Shown: positions 1-8,234 of the stretch, piece by piece
Layout: each line of letters opens with the position of its first letter
Position numbering within the stretch: position 1 is the stretch's first letter
Source: Chloroflexota bacterium
Lineage (GTDB): Bacteria; Chloroflexota; Dehalococcoidia; Lucifugimonadales; GCA-2722455
Reading direction: 5' to 3'
Length of the DNA stretch: 64,000 nt
Assembly: GCA_002722455.1 (NCBI GenBank)
Contig: PBMB01000019.1
Coordinates: 1-64,000 of the forward strand
Program-made: the position numbers and the translations under genes
The notes under the pieces: generated by a model
The model's input: only the letters and a program-made list of their open reading frames with translations
Told to the model about the DNA's origin: nothing
The model's database searches: none

Positions 1-109
1 AGGTATATAAGCGGTAAAAACGGTTTTTTAGGTGGCGACAAAGTGGGTTTTGCGCAAGAAGTTTTAAAACTTACCACTCTTGTCAGGTTCGAATCCTTGA
101 TTACGACCA
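1..109 (+). tRNA. 3' part of a tRNA-like RNA, truncated by the window
   Basis: A T-loop-like GTTCGAATC lies at 87-95 inside a short imperfect stem, and an encoded CCA ends at 109, both as at the 3' end of tRNAs or tmRNA. No 5' acceptor strand matching the 3' strand is visible within 76-90 nt upstream, so the 5' end may lie before base 1. The T-stem is one pair short of canonical. An internal stem pairs the region near 42-47 with 74-80. It could be a class II tRNA, the end of a tmRNA or a decayed tRNA; the sequence does not decide. Confidence 0.4.
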
Positions 110-134
110 AATTTTATTTTGGGAGGACGATAAT

Positions 135-443
135 ATGGATTTAAAAGAGGTTGTTTTTGAAAAAGAAGAAACACTTTTCAAACGTCCTTTTGGTTTACAG
201 GTTTATGTAAAACAACCTATTGCCACGAGGGATTCTCCTTTGTCAGTATCCGTTGAAGGACGTTGGGTAGAACATGGTATCTTTAATGTTACAGAGAAAA
301 AAGTATCTGTCATCTTTAAGAAATCAGTGAGTGTAGAAAAAATCCCAGAGTTTGATTTTTCTACTGAATTTGCTGAAGCTTCTGTTACTTATGTTCCTGT
401 TGAAACTTTCTCTTATTTACTTGAAGAAGTCATACACGATTAA
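135..443 (+). CDS. hypothetical protein, 102 aa
   Basis: The ORF is preceded by an excellent Shine-Dalgarno sequence (GGGAGGA at 121-127), 7 bases before the ATG. The product is soluble, acidic and valine-rich with alternating hydrophobic residues suggesting beta structure. No family is recognised. It follows the tRNA-like RNA directly and no separate promoter is visible between them. Confidence 0.8.
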   Translation: MDLKEVVFEKEETLFKRPFGLQVYVKQPIATRDSPLSVSVEGRWVEHGIFNVTEKKVSVIFKKSVSVEKIPEFDFSTEFAEASVTYVPVETFSYLLEEVIHD

Positions 444-596
444 ACGATCAACCTTGGCAAGCTACCGCCAGTTTTTAACTGGACATCGTTAAGTTTTAAT
501 ACTGAGTTTTCTTAACGATTAATCATTAAACCAGTAATTTTAAAGTTTCTAAAATCTGCACTTTGCGGAGCCTCTTTTTGAGGTATTTTATTTAAG
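444..596 (+). other. structured intergenic segment
   Basis: There is no ORF here. A perfect 9-bp inverted repeat (485-493 with 511-519, loop 17 nt) and a smaller hairpin around 470-482 (CCAGT/ACTGG) could fold in the transcript. It may be a structured 3' UTR or small RNA of the preceding unit. A terminator follows. Confidence 0.3.
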
Positions 597-623
597 AAAG
601 CACTCTGTCTAGGGTGCTTTTTT
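597..623 (+). terminator. intrinsic terminator
   Basis: AAAGCAC pairs with GTGCTTT around a short loop and is followed by a T-run. It closes the unit containing the tRNA-like RNA and the 102-aa gene. Confidence 0.75.
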
Positions 624-685
624 ATTGCCTTTATTTTTTTTATATGTTATTATTTGCATTATTTTGTTAAGTTAAAGGTCTTTAT

Positions 686-1576
686 ATGTCTGATTTTTCA
701 TTACCAAACATTGAAAACATTCCTTTGGAAATCGTAAAAGGAACTCAGAAAGAATTTTGTGATCATATTGGTTATATTACGGTTCCTCTTCATTCTACTA
801 GTGTATTTAATGAAGCTTTACATTTTGAAAATGAGCTTTTTGACGTTAAACTTTTATTAAATTCAAGTATCAAATTTATTTCTGTTCTACCACAACGTCA
901 GAAATTGAAGCGAGACCTTTCCGAAGTGAAAATTTCTGCTGCTGATAGTCTTAAATACCATATCGATCAAATCTTAGAAAATCGCTTTTCAAGTTCTAAT
1001 TATCCGATTAAAGATAAAATTAAAGAAACATTTTCTGGTCAAGCATCAGACAAACTCAATGTCTTTGAAAAGAATAAAGCAGAATTAACTTCGTTATCAC
1101 AACAATTATCAGATTATTATGGTATTCTTTCTTTATACCAAAATGTTGTTCCTGAATTATCTCTTGAAGAATACGAAAAAAAACAAAGAACTTACCTTAA
1201 ATCACCATTCAACGTTAAAGACCAATTTTATGCTGTTTGTTTTAATAACCGATGTGATATTTCTAAAAATAAACCATTAGTTGAAATAAAAAAAATGGAA
1301 GTGGAGCATATCAATTGCAATATTCATCATGCTGACGAATTTGACGCAGGAGCAGAACACTACTCTTATAAGTATTTTTTAAAAGAAATTGTTAAAAACA
1401 AAGACATCTATCGCAGTTTTGTTGAGCTTAAAGTTGAAAATAAAGATGGTAAATTTTTCGGTTCTTATTTTGATAAAAAGATTTCGTTGTTTCTTACGAA
1501 AGGAGAGGCAGAAGACTTTGCCAGAAAAGAATTAAACAACTGTTTTGACCTTATTGGTTTACTGACAAGCGTATAA
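686..1576 (+). CDS. hypothetical protein, 296 aa
   Basis: No family is recognised. The middle (about residues 70-170) is Lys/Glu-rich and probably helical. The C-terminus (about 255-290) carries an aromatic-x-[ST]-x-x-EA module (LFLTKGEAEDFA) that recurs in several other small proteins of this window. A full-length uninterrupted frame and a long leader support a real gene. Confidence 0.8.
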   Translation: MSDFSLPNIENIPLEIVKGTQKEFCDHIGYITVPLHSTSVFNEALHFENELFDVKLLLNSSIKFISVLPQRQKLKRDLSEVKISAADSLKYHIDQILENRFSSSNYPIKDKIKETFSGQASDKLNVFEKNKAELTSLSQQLSDYYGILSLYQNVVPELSLEEYEKKQRTYLKSPFNVKDQFYAVCFNNRCDISKNKPLVEIKKMEVEHINCNIHHADEFDAGAEHYSYKYFLKEIVKNKDIYRSFVELKVENKDGKFFGSYFDKKISLFLTKGEAEDFARKELNNCFDLIGLLTSV

Positions 1577-1620
1577 GAAAAAATCTTTATAAACATACAA
1601 TTAACACCTTATTTTTTATC

Positions 1621-1649
1621 TTGATTTTATGCTTTTTGTTTGCTATTAT
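1621..1649 (+). promoter_or_regulatory. sigma70-type promoter
   Basis: TTGATT (1621-1626), a 17-bp spacer and TATTAT (1644-1649) precede the 188-aa gene. The region also holds the Shine-Dalgarno GAAGGTG just before the ATG at 1686. Confidence 0.65.
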
Positions 1650-1685
1650 TACTCTACCATTTAAAGAAAAAACGAAGGTGTCTCA

Positions 1686-2252
1686 ATGACTAAACGTATT
1701 ATCTTAGAAAGTCCATTTGCAAATAATGACAAAAATAAATTTATTGAAAATTATTTGTATCTATGTCTTGTTGCACGAATTCTTATGAAAAAAGGCAATC
1801 ATTCTCCGCTTTTTTTTCATGCTCTCTATACTCAATTTTTAAACGATAGAGACGAAGCAGAACGTAAACTTGGTTTATATAATAGCTTTGATTGGCATAC
1901 ACACGGTGATTTTAAACTTTATGCAATTGATCGTGGCTTTTCTGAAGGAATGCTAAAAGGTGCATTAGACGCCATTGAAAAAAACATTGATATTTTCTTT
2001 TTTACTGCGCTACCAAAAGAGCATTGGGTATCAAAGAAGATTGAAGAAATTAACGAATCAGAATCAAATGAAAAACGTTTAGAATTAGGTCAAAAACTTG
2101 TTGTTACTCTTGCTGAATATTCTACTACTTTTGAAAGTAAAGGCGAACTGACTGAGTACAAAGAACATAATACTGAATACCTTTCTGATATTAAGAATTG
2201 TATTCTTAACTTCTTTGCTCCTATTGTCGATTTCATTCGATCAGAGCGATAA
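1686..2252 (+). CDS. nucleoside 2-deoxyribosyltransferase-like (DUF7768-type) protein
   Basis: The N-terminus shows the pattern of the DUF7768/deoxyribosyltransferase-like family found in many phages: a beta strand ending in ESPFA (residues 8-12), then NYLYLC, then a helix and the strand and loop G-x-x-PLFFHALYTQFLND (about 37-54) followed by ER-x-x-G. Relatives are thought to bind nucleotides or cleave N-glycosidic bonds, but most are uncharacterised. At 188 aa it is longer than minimal family members. It has its own promoter and a terminator at 2273-2300. The family call is by motif recall only. Confidence 0.55.
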   Translation: MTKRIILESPFANNDKNKFIENYLYLCLVARILMKKGNHSPLFFHALYTQFLNDRDEAERKLGLYNSFDWHTHGDFKLYAIDRGFSEGMLKGALDAIEKNIDIFFFTALPKEHWVSKKIEEINESESNEKRLELGQKLVVTLAEYSTTFESKGELTEYKEHNTEYLSDIKNCILNFFAPIVDFIRSER

Positions 2253-2272
2253 TCTAGTTTGAAAAAACGATT

Positions 2273-2300
2273 AAAAGGCTAATTTCATTAGCCTTTTTTA
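2273..2300 (+). terminator. intrinsic terminator
   Basis: AAAAGGCTAA and TTAGCCTTTT form a perfect stem followed by T-rich sequence, just after the 188-aa gene. Confidence 0.8.
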
Positions 2301-2355
2301 TTGTTTTTTTTTCATTGGAATGTATAATTACCCTATCTTAAACGAAACGAGTTTT

Positions 2356-2793
2356 ATGATGAAAACGATTTTAAAATACTGGCAACAATGGAATCACTTA
2401 GATCAACTTATTGAAAAGAGAAGAAAGACGTTTATTGAAAAACACCAAATGTCTTCTTACGAAGTTGAACAAACTCTAATGCGTGAATTTGGCAATGAAT
2501 ATCCGAACCATTATCTTTCTGTTATTCAAAAAATTGCTGCTGACTTTTTAAGCCTTACTGACGAATACGATTCATTTCATGTTGACGTCAAGGAACAGCT
2601 TGAAAATAGCTCATTGCTTAGACTTTCATTTTCTGGTGAAAACAATATGGAAATCTATTTGAAATACACTTTCAAATCTGATCCTAAAACTGGTGACATT
2701 ACTGTTTTGTCTAAAACTTATCGTGATTTTCAGTACTTCATTCCAATTTGTAATGATGCTACGGGACTTGAATTATCTTACCTTTTTGAGTAG
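2356..2793 (+). CDS. hypothetical protein, about 145 aa
   Basis: The longest frame opens at 2320, but that codon overlaps the promoter -10 (TATAAT at 2323-2328), so translation must begin at the ATG at 2356 or the adjacent ATG at 2359, behind a weak ACGAG. The product is helical, with a basic N-terminal segment and an acidic C-terminal half. No family is recognised. Confidence 0.75.
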   Translation: MMKTILKYWQQWNHLDQLIEKRRKTFIEKHQMSSYEVEQTLMREFGNEYPNHYLSVIQKIAADFLSLTDEYDSFHVDVKEQLENSSLLRLSFSGENNMEIYLKYTFKSDPKTGDITVLSKTYRDFQYFIPICNDATGLELSYLFE

Positions 2794-2864
2794 TTTTTTT
2801 CTTGCTTTTTTAGGTTTGTTTGTATATAATTAGTGTTATCTTATTTAGGGCAATCGAGATTTTT

Positions 2865-3278
2865 ATGAATATTGAATTAAAGAAAATCCTATTCACATTT
2901 AATGATAAATTGGCGTCTATTCCGAACCTTAATGGTTCTCCAAATGTTCGTTTGTATGCTTTAAAAAACGTTAACCCTAATCTTTTGCGTTTATCTGTTA
3001 ATGTCAACACAAATGAATGGAATATCCTATATTCTAACAATGGTTCAAGTTGGGAACGTGTTCCAGAAAACCCGCTTCTTGCTGTTTCTAAGGGTGGTAC
3101 AGTTTTCTATAAAATCTTTCCACAAAGAAAGCCTTTTTGGAACCCTAAACAAAGCAATACTAGTTGTATGGCTTGGATGCAATCTCTTGTCAATACTGTC
3201 GAAAAGATTGTTAAAGAGTCAATTGAACAATACCAAATCAATTACTTAAATAGTTTTTCTAGTGAAGTTTCACATTAA
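2865..3278 (+). CDS. hypothetical protein, 137 aa
   Basis: The frame opens at 2820, but the promoter lies inside that extension (TTGCTT 2802-2807, 17-bp spacer, TATAAT 2825-2830). The ATG at 2865 (MNIELKK) is the plausible start. The protein is small, soluble and lysine/asparagine-rich, and unrecognised. A second gene follows after 18 bases and probably shares its transcript. Confidence 0.7.
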   Translation: MNIELKKILFTFNDKLASIPNLNGSPNVRLYALKNVNPNLLRLSVNVNTNEWNILYSNNGSSWERVPENPLLAVSKGGTVFYKIFPQRKPFWNPKQSNTSCMAWMQSLVNTVEKIVKESIEQYQINYLNSFSSEVSH

Positions 3279-3296
3279 TTAAAATAAGGTTTAAAA

Positions 3297-3566
3297 ATGT
3301 CAAAATCATACTCTATTGTTGAAATGAATTGGAAGTTTAAAATCGAAGAGAGTTTTTCTCTTATGGTTGAAAGTAATGTTGACTCTGGTTATGCGGAAAT
3401 CACTAATGCTGACTCTGGTATTCGACTTTCTGAAAAAGATCAGGCTACATTAGGTCAGCCTTTCGCTACTGAAACTGAAGCTATTGAAGCATTATTGGAA
3501 GCCGACCTTGAAACCGTTGATGACGTTATTATTCAACGGTTTCTCCGAAAAGTCAGAAAAGACTAA
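3297..3566 (+). CDS. hypothetical protein, 89 aa
   Basis: The Shine-Dalgarno AAGG lies ahead of ATG 3297, and the gene starts 18 bases after the previous one with no promoter between, so the two probably form an operon. The acidic product contains PFATETEAIEAL, another copy of the F-x-[ST]-x-x-EA module. It ends just before a fused terminator/promoter. Confidence 0.75.
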   Translation: MSKSYSIVEMNWKFKIEESFSLMVESNVDSGYAEITNADSGIRLSEKDQATLGQPFATETEAIEALLEADLETVDDVIIQRFLRKVRKD

Positions 3567-3581
3567 CATTTTAATCCCATT

Positions 3582-3629
3582 AAAAGCAAGGCTTAGGTCT
3601 TGCTTTTTTCATTTCTACTGTTGTATAAT
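3582..3629 (+). promoter_or_regulatory. fused terminator-promoter
   Basis: The terminator stem AAAAGCAAG (3582-3590) pairs with CTTGCTTTT. The descending arm contains TTGCTT (3600-3605), which lies 18 bp before TATAAT (3624-3629). The T-run forms the start of the promoter spacer. Confidence 0.65.
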
Positions 3630-3659
3630 AATACTTTTTAAATCGAAAGAGGCTTCCTT

Positions 3660-4256
3660 ATGACTTTTGTTATTGAAAATCTAACAGACCAAACAGAACC
3701 TATTGATAATTTTGGTGCTGCTTTAAAAGAATTTTATAATTATGAACCATACAACAAATATATTGACGAAATGGAAGAAAAACGAAACTTTGTCCCAATG
3801 ATTCATATTTATCAAGATATTCACAATTTAAAAGAACGTTTCAAAAGAAGTCTTAAAGGTACTTTTTTTGTTGAAATGAATACCGCTCTTCTTATAAGAA
3901 CTGAAGAAACCCTAAAAGACTGCTTCTTTCTCGACTATTATATTAATCTTGTTTTTCACGAAGGCATTGACAAAAATTTTGAATTGAGTGCTCCCAATAA
4001 TTATAAACTCAAACTCTATCGTTTCACGTCTTATATCTTACGGGCTATTTCTATTCATCCTGATATTATTAAGGCTTATCGAGAACATTTTGAAATTGAA
4101 TATGACAAAAAATTGAATACACTGAATGAATCTTCTGTCATTTCTGGTGTTACAGATTGTTTAGAAGTTTATAAAATACTTGTTGAAGCAGGTATTTATG
4201 ACAAAATTAATCAATTTGCAGAGATTTGCAAAAAACATAAAGTTGTATTCCACTAA
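3660..4256 (+). CDS. hypothetical protein, 198 aa
   Basis: It starts at ATG 3660 behind GAAAGAGG. The product is a predicted soluble, mostly alpha-helical protein with no recognised motif. It forms a single-gene unit between the fused elements at 3582-3629 and 4274-4321. Confidence 0.78.
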   Translation: MTFVIENLTDQTEPIDNFGAALKEFYNYEPYNKYIDEMEEKRNFVPMIHIYQDIHNLKERFKRSLKGTFFVEMNTALLIRTEETLKDCFFLDYYINLVFHEGIDKNFELSAPNNYKLKLYRFTSYILRAISIHPDIIKAYREHFEIEYDKKLNTLNESSVISGVTDCLEVYKILVEAGIYDKINQFAEICKKHKVVFH

Positions 4257-4273
4257 TCTATTGAAATAGATTT

Positions 4274-4321
4274 AAAAGCAAGAATAGAACCTTGCTTTTT
4301 TTGTTTTAGTTATGTTATAAT
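4274..4321 (+). promoter_or_regulatory. fused terminator-promoter
   Basis: The stem AAAAGCAAG (4274-4282)/CTTGCTTTT (4291-4299) supplies TTGCTT at 4292-4297 as a -35. TATAAT lies at 4316-4321 after an 18-bp T-rich spacer. Confidence 0.65.
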
Positions 4322-4354
4322 TCTTTTGTTAATCAACTACTACAAAGGTTAAAA

Positions 4355-5821
4355 ATGAGCATTTCTTATCGTGATATGAAAAATCTTTTTGAAAAGGAAA
4401 TTCGTTCTCTCAAAAACTTACTATCCAATCTTCGTGGCGAAGAATCAAAGTATGAATCAGAACTACGTAGCCTCAAAGATGTAAAGAAAAATCAGCTAGA
4501 TAAACTGCATCATGTTGTTTTACGATCAATAGGTAACAATGATGACATGTTAGGGTATGTTAGAGCCATCAAATCTAATCTAAACATTCCTTTTGAAGTA
4601 GGTTTTTCGCTTAATGAGCGTTTGGTTAATGAAATGAATCAATCAAAAGAAGTCTATGAAAAGGCAAGAACACAAGTCGTTATATCTCACCAAAAACTAG
4701 ACGAGCTTGAAAAAGACAAAAGCGAAAAATCAGATCTTTATTATTCGAATCGTGAAAAGTTCAATATTTTTCAAAATTTAAATAGCGATGTTAATGACAT
4801 TAAGCAATTTGCAAAAGAAAAAGGAATTGATATTTCTGAGTGTGAAAAAGTCGGATTCTTTTCTCGCTTATTTATGACTTCTCGTTCAGCATTATCTAGG
4901 GATATTCATTCTTTGATTGCGTCTATTGAAAAACTAGACCTTGAAGAAGTATCAACCCGAAATGGTTTTGCACAATTTGATCGTATGGCAGAAGAAATTG
5001 TTGACGGAAATATTCACTATCAAGCTTTCCGACAAGATTTTGATAATGCTGTTGAAGCAGTAGATAAATACACAGAAGACGTTGTTTTTAAAGTTCAGAA
5101 TAAACGCACTACTGCAAAATATGATTATGAAGATAAGCGTAATAAGCTTGATAAACGCCTCTTCTTTAAACTTTTCGATCTTTTGACAGAAGAACAACAA
5201 GAACAACTTTTTAAAGCATATTTGATTTCACCATTTGCTAACGCCCAGAAAGATGCAGAATCACGTATCAAGTTCTTGAATAAAGTTATTTCTGGTATTG
5301 AAGCTGATAAAAAACAGATCAAGGAAACTATCAACTCTCTTGATAAAAATATGTTTAAACTAAATCGTGCTGCACGAAAAGCACCTAATAAGCGTAATAA
5401 CAAGTTTAACCGACCTCAGTTTGATAAGAACATGAATAATCTGAAACTGCATTATTCTAAAAAACAACGTTGGTATGAAGATACGCATTCAAAATACAGA
5501 AACAACTACAACGACACTATGTTTGATTCTGTTGACGCATTAATGTTAATTCTTGTTATCAATAGTATTTCTGATAATGCTGAAGTTGGTCACGCTTTGT
5601 TTGCGAATGAACTAAGTGACTTCTCTATTGACGATCTCGATCTTGAAAGTCTAAATATTAATTCTTTCGAAATTGACAATCTTTCTGACGGTCTAGATTT
5701 GTCTGATTTAGCAGAAATTGCACTTGACTTTGATATTCCTGATATTCCAGAAGTTCGAGTTGATATCCCTGATATTGGCGGTGGTAGCTCTGATTTTGGT
5801 GGCGGTGGTTGCTGCGATTAA
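4355..5821 (+). CDS. coiled-coil protein with acidic repeats and Gly/Cys tail, 488 aa
   Basis: Residues 1-140 and about 220-400 are rich in heptad-like Lys/Glu/Leu and predict long coiled coils. A hydrophobic patch (VDALMLILVINS) lies near residue 395. After it come acidic D-L-x-x-L segments (about 410-470, repeated DLDL, DNLSD and DIPDI motifs) and a short tail ending GGGGCCD. The tail recalls the Gly/Cys-rich ends of some bacterial TPM-type and membrane-stress proteins, but the body does not. No signal peptide is present. The gene is a single unit with promoter 4292-4321 and terminator 5833-5857. Function is unknown; a scaffold or membrane-associated role is a guess. Confidence 0.8.
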   Translation: MSISYRDMKNLFEKEIRSLKNLLSNLRGEESKYESELRSLKDVKKNQLDKLHHVVLRSIGNNDDMLGYVRAIKSNLNIPFEVGFSLNERLVNEMNQSKEVYEKARTQVVISHQKLDELEKDKSEKSDLYYSNREKFNIFQNLNSDVNDIKQFAKEKGIDISECEKVGFFSRLFMTSRSALSRDIHSLIASIEKLDLEEVSTRNGFAQFDRMAEEIVDGNIHYQAFRQDFDNAVEAVDKYTEDVVFKVQNKRTTAKYDYEDKRNKLDKRLFFKLFDLLTEEQQEQLFKAYLISPFANAQKDAESRIKFLNKVISGIEADKKQIKETINSLDKNMFKLNRAARKAPNKRNNKFNRPQFDKNMNNLKLHYSKKQRWYEDTHSKYRNNYNDTMFDSVDALMLILVINSISDNAEVGHALFANELSDFSIDDLDLESLNINSFEIDNLSDGLDLSDLAEIALDFDIPDIPEVRVDIPDIGGGSSDFGGGGCCD

Positions 5822-5832
5822 ATTAAAAAATT

Positions 5833-5857
5833 AAAGACTACTTCGGTAGTCTTTTTT
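5833..5857 (+). terminator. intrinsic terminator
   Basis: AAAGACTAC, a TTCG-type loop, GTAGTCTTT and a T-run follow the coiled-coil gene. Confidence 0.85.
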
Positions 5858-5954
5858 TATTTATTGTTTTTAAATAGATTAAAACTTGCTTTGTTTTTGT
5901 TTGTTTGCTATTATATAGCCATATTAAAGAGATACTTAACCAAAGGGGTTAACA

Positions 5955-6446
5955 ATGAATATTTTGAAAATTGCAGTTACAGCACTTGCTTCATTATCAC
6001 TTATAGCTTGTTCTTCTACACCTTCGGCAAATACTCATTATGAGAAAATTGGTCGAGTTCAAAAAATGGAACTTGTTGAAAAAACAGATAGCGCAAACTT
6101 AATTGAAGTCGCTATTGCAGCTACTGTTGGTGGTTTCATTGGTAATCAATTTGGTGGCGGTTCTGGTAAATATTGGACTACAAGTGGCGGTGCTATTCTT
6201 GGTGCAGTAGCAGGTAATGAAATCATGTCTGAAAAATATAAGGCTATTCGTTATACTATTATTTATCCTAATACTGGTGAAAAAGAAATATTTACTCAAC
6301 GTAATTTGAGTTCTGATATTAATAAAGGCGACCTTGTTCATATCAAGCGAAATGGTCGAAATGCAAGCATTGATTCATACGGTCAATACACCAGAAAAAA
6401 TTATCAGACCTTAGTTAATATGCATATGAACGGTGAATTAGATTAA
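5955..6446 (+). CDS. glycine-zipper outer-membrane lipoprotein
   Basis: The N-terminus is a lipoprotein signal: basic start, hydrophobic core and lipobox LIAC with the lipidated Cys at residue 19, followed by SS, which favours outer-membrane sorting. Residues about 50-80 (VGGFIGNQFGGG and GGAILGAVAG) form a glycine-zipper 2TM domain as in the SlyB/PcpC/17-kDa antigen family. Its 163 aa fit that family. These proteins insert hairpins in the envelope and influence its stability. Here it is a single-gene unit among unknown genes, so it may remodel the host envelope. RBS: AAAGGGG. Confidence 0.8.
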   Translation: MNILKIAVTALASLSLIACSSTPSANTHYEKIGRVQKMELVEKTDSANLIEVAIAATVGGFIGNQFGGGSGKYWTTSGGAILGAVAGNEIMSEKYKAIRYTIIYPNTGEKEIFTQRNLSSDINKGDLVHIKRNGRNASIDSYGQYTRKNYQTLVNMHMNGELD

Positions 6447-6460
6447 CAAAAAATTTTTTA

Positions 6461-6492
6461 AAAAGTCGTCCTACACGTAGGACGATTTTTTT
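6461..6492 (+). terminator. intrinsic terminator
   Basis: The stem AGTCGTCCTA/TAGGACGATT is followed by a T-run after the lipoprotein gene. Confidence 0.8.
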
Positions 6493-6572
6493 TATTTTTA
6501 AAACAAAAAAAGCTTTTATTTTTATTTAAATTTTGGTACACTAAAAAAAAATTAATAAATTGAGGGGAAAAT

Positions 6573-6971
6573 ATGGCTGAAATTATCATTCACACGCTCG
6601 ACAAAGATCTTGTTCAAAATTCTGTAAAAAGTAAAATCCAAACCTATCAATCTCTGAAAGATAATCGCATTAAAACAGAAAAACGAATTCACCAAGAATA
6701 TCAAAGAGCTGTTGAAGGTGGTAAAGCAAAAACTTGGTCAAAACCAAGAACCGACCTTAAAAAAGACCTTTCTGAAATTGAAAATTGCTACAACAATATG
6801 ATCAATCAAGAGAAATATTACTATTCTTCTGTTCGTGTTCTTGAATGTACAGATTCAAAAATGTTTTATTTGGCTTATGGTGATGAAACTCAAAACTGTC
6901 CTGAAAAATGTGAAAAATCATTTAAATCATTAGAACAGGCACAAGAATTTTTCTTTAAAAACCAACGATAA
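6573..6971 (+). CDS. hypothetical protein, 132 aa
   Basis: A strong GAGGGG precedes the ATG. The N-terminal two thirds is basic and predicted coiled-coil. The C-terminus (SFKSLEQAQEFFF) matches the recurrent F-x-S-x-E-x-A module. Two Cys pairs near the end (around residues 108-115) could bind metal, but the spacing is not a standard zinc finger. Confidence 0.75.
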   Translation: MAEIIIHTLDKDLVQNSVKSKIQTYQSLKDNRIKTEKRIHQEYQRAVEGGKAKTWSKPRTDLKKDLSEIENCYNNMINQEKYYYSSVRVLECTDSKMFYLAYGDETQNCPEKCEKSFKSLEQAQEFFFKNQR

Positions 6972-6975
6972 AGCA

Positions 6976-7031
6976 TTGCGTTAATAGTCTCTCTTTGCTA
7001 TAATTCTTTTATTCCAAAACAAGAGACTATT
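6976..7031 (+). promoter_or_regulatory. promoter flanked by a 10-bp inverted repeat
   Basis: TTGCGT (6976-6981), 17 bp and TATAAT (6999-7004) form the promoter. A perfect inverted repeat, AATAGTCTCT (6983-6992) and AGAGACTATT (7022-7031), brackets the -10. The downstream arm includes the Shine-Dalgarno of the next gene. It could be an operator pair or a hairpin formed by readthrough transcripts. Confidence 0.5.
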
Positions 7032-7035
7032 TGTT

Positions 7036-7317
7036 ATGACTATCGAAATTAATGTAGAAGAACTTAACCTAGAAAACCAAGAAGATTTGGATATGGCAAA
7101 AAATGCTATTCGTGAATCTGTTAATTCTTCTATTAATCAAGGTTTCGCTCTTTATGGTGATAACTTTATCGGTTATCGTGCCTTTAAAGAAGATGGTACA
7201 GAGTTTGATTTTAATCCAGTTTCAGATCTTTTCCGAGACGAGGAACTTTGTGATTACTTTAATGAAATGTGTTTTAAACTTCGTTCTGGCGAACATAACG
7301 ATTGTAAATTTTGGTAA
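7036..7317 (+). CDS. hypothetical protein, 93 aa
   Basis: This acidic small protein follows the AAGAGA ribosome site within an inverted-repeat arm. No family is recognised. The next gene starts 6 bases downstream, so the two are probably co-translated from the promoter at 6976. Confidence 0.75.
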   Translation: MTIEINVEELNLENQEDLDMAKNAIRESVNSSINQGFALYGDNFIGYRAFKEDGTEFDFNPVSDLFRDEELCDYFNEMCFKLRSGEHNDCKFW

Positions 7318-7323
7318 TTTATC

Positions 7324-7653
7324 ATGTCAAAAGAATTGTTTAATGCTCGAATGAAGAAAATCAGAAAGCTTCGTAGTCTTAAAGAAATCGGTAAGTTTTA
7401 TGCACTTGTCGATCTTAAAGCCACCCAATCAAATCAAACACCTTTGTTATTAAAAGGTGAAAATGAAATCACTACTGATTTCACCAAAATTAATATTTTC
7501 TTCTCAGAAGAAGAAGCTAATAACTATGCTAACAAACGTTTCTCTGTTACTGAGGTTTACCCTAGCGACCTAGAAACACAAGTGCAGTGCATTATGGATT
7601 TGAACATTGATAATCTAGATCACCTAGATGACTTATCTCATATCGCTGTATAA
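7324..7653 (+). CDS. hypothetical protein, 109 aa
   Basis: Its ATG lies 6 bases after the previous stop with little Shine-Dalgarno, suggesting translational coupling. The middle carries INIFFSEEEANNYANKRF, a clear copy of the aromatic-x-S-x-EEA module seen in neighbours. No wider family is recognised. No terminator separates it from the Nudix gene 40 bases downstream. Confidence 0.75.
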   Translation: MSKELFNARMKKIRKLRSLKEIGKFYALVDLKATQSNQTPLLLKGENEITTDFTKINIFFSEEEANNYANKRFSVTEVYPSDLETQVQCIMDLNIDNLDHLDDLSHIAV

Positions 7654-7693
7654 CTAATCTAACTAAAATTTTTACACAAAGGAAAAAACTATT

Positions 7694-8098
7694 ATGAAAA
7701 GTGTTGTTAAATGTCTTATTATTAACGATGACGATCAAATCCTACTTATTCAACGTGCTGACGAAGATTCTCACGGTGGTTCTTGGGAAACCCCTGGTGG
7801 TGGTTTAGACGGTGAAGAAACACTTCATGAAGCTTGCGTTCGTGAAGTCAAAGAAGAAGCAGGTGTCGATCTTCAACTTGCTGACGTTATGCTTGCTCAT
7901 AATCTTGAAATGCCCGACAGCGAAACACAAGAGGCTTTTGATGTATCTCTATTTACGGCACTTGTTCCAAATGGAACACTAGTAGATTTATCCGACAACC
8001 CTGACCATCAAGACCATAAATGGATTTCTGTTGAAGATATTCGCTCTGGTCAAGTCAAAGTTGATAGTTGGACAGCAAAACAACTTGAATATGTTTAA
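7694..8098 (+). CDS. Nudix hydrolase, 134 aa
   Basis: A complete Nudix box, G-x5-E-x7-REV-x-EE-x-GV, spans residues 36-58, with catalytic glutamates E51, E54 and E55. Length and layout fit the MutT/ADP-ribose pyrophosphatase-like group, which hydrolyses nucleoside diphosphates linked to another moiety with Mg2+. The substrate cannot be told from sequence; damaged dNTPs, NAD-derived compounds and capped RNA are all known for the family. AAAGGA precedes the ATG. It may be transcribed with the two genes upstream, since the 40-base gap has no terminator; its own terminator is 8117-8143. Confidence 0.9.
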   Translation: MKSVVKCLIINDDDQILLIQRADEDSHGGSWETPGGGLDGEETLHEACVREVKEEAGVDLQLADVMLAHNLEMPDSETQEAFDVSLFTALVPNGTLVDLSDNPDHQDHKWISVEDIRSGQVKVDSWTAKQLEYV

Positions 8099-8116
8099 TC
8101 ATATTTAATCTCTTTT

Positions 8117-8143
8117 AAAGCACACTTCTTAGTGTGCTTTTTT
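8117..8143 (+). terminator. intrinsic terminator
   Basis: AAAGCACAC/GTGTGCTTT stem with a T-run after the Nudix gene. Confidence 0.85.
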
Positions 8144-8234
8144 GCTATTTTAGAAAAAAGCCAATTTTTCTACTTGTTGATTACTCTTAACTTTGCTATA
8201 ATTAATGCAATTAAAAAGCAAAGGCAATCGAACA

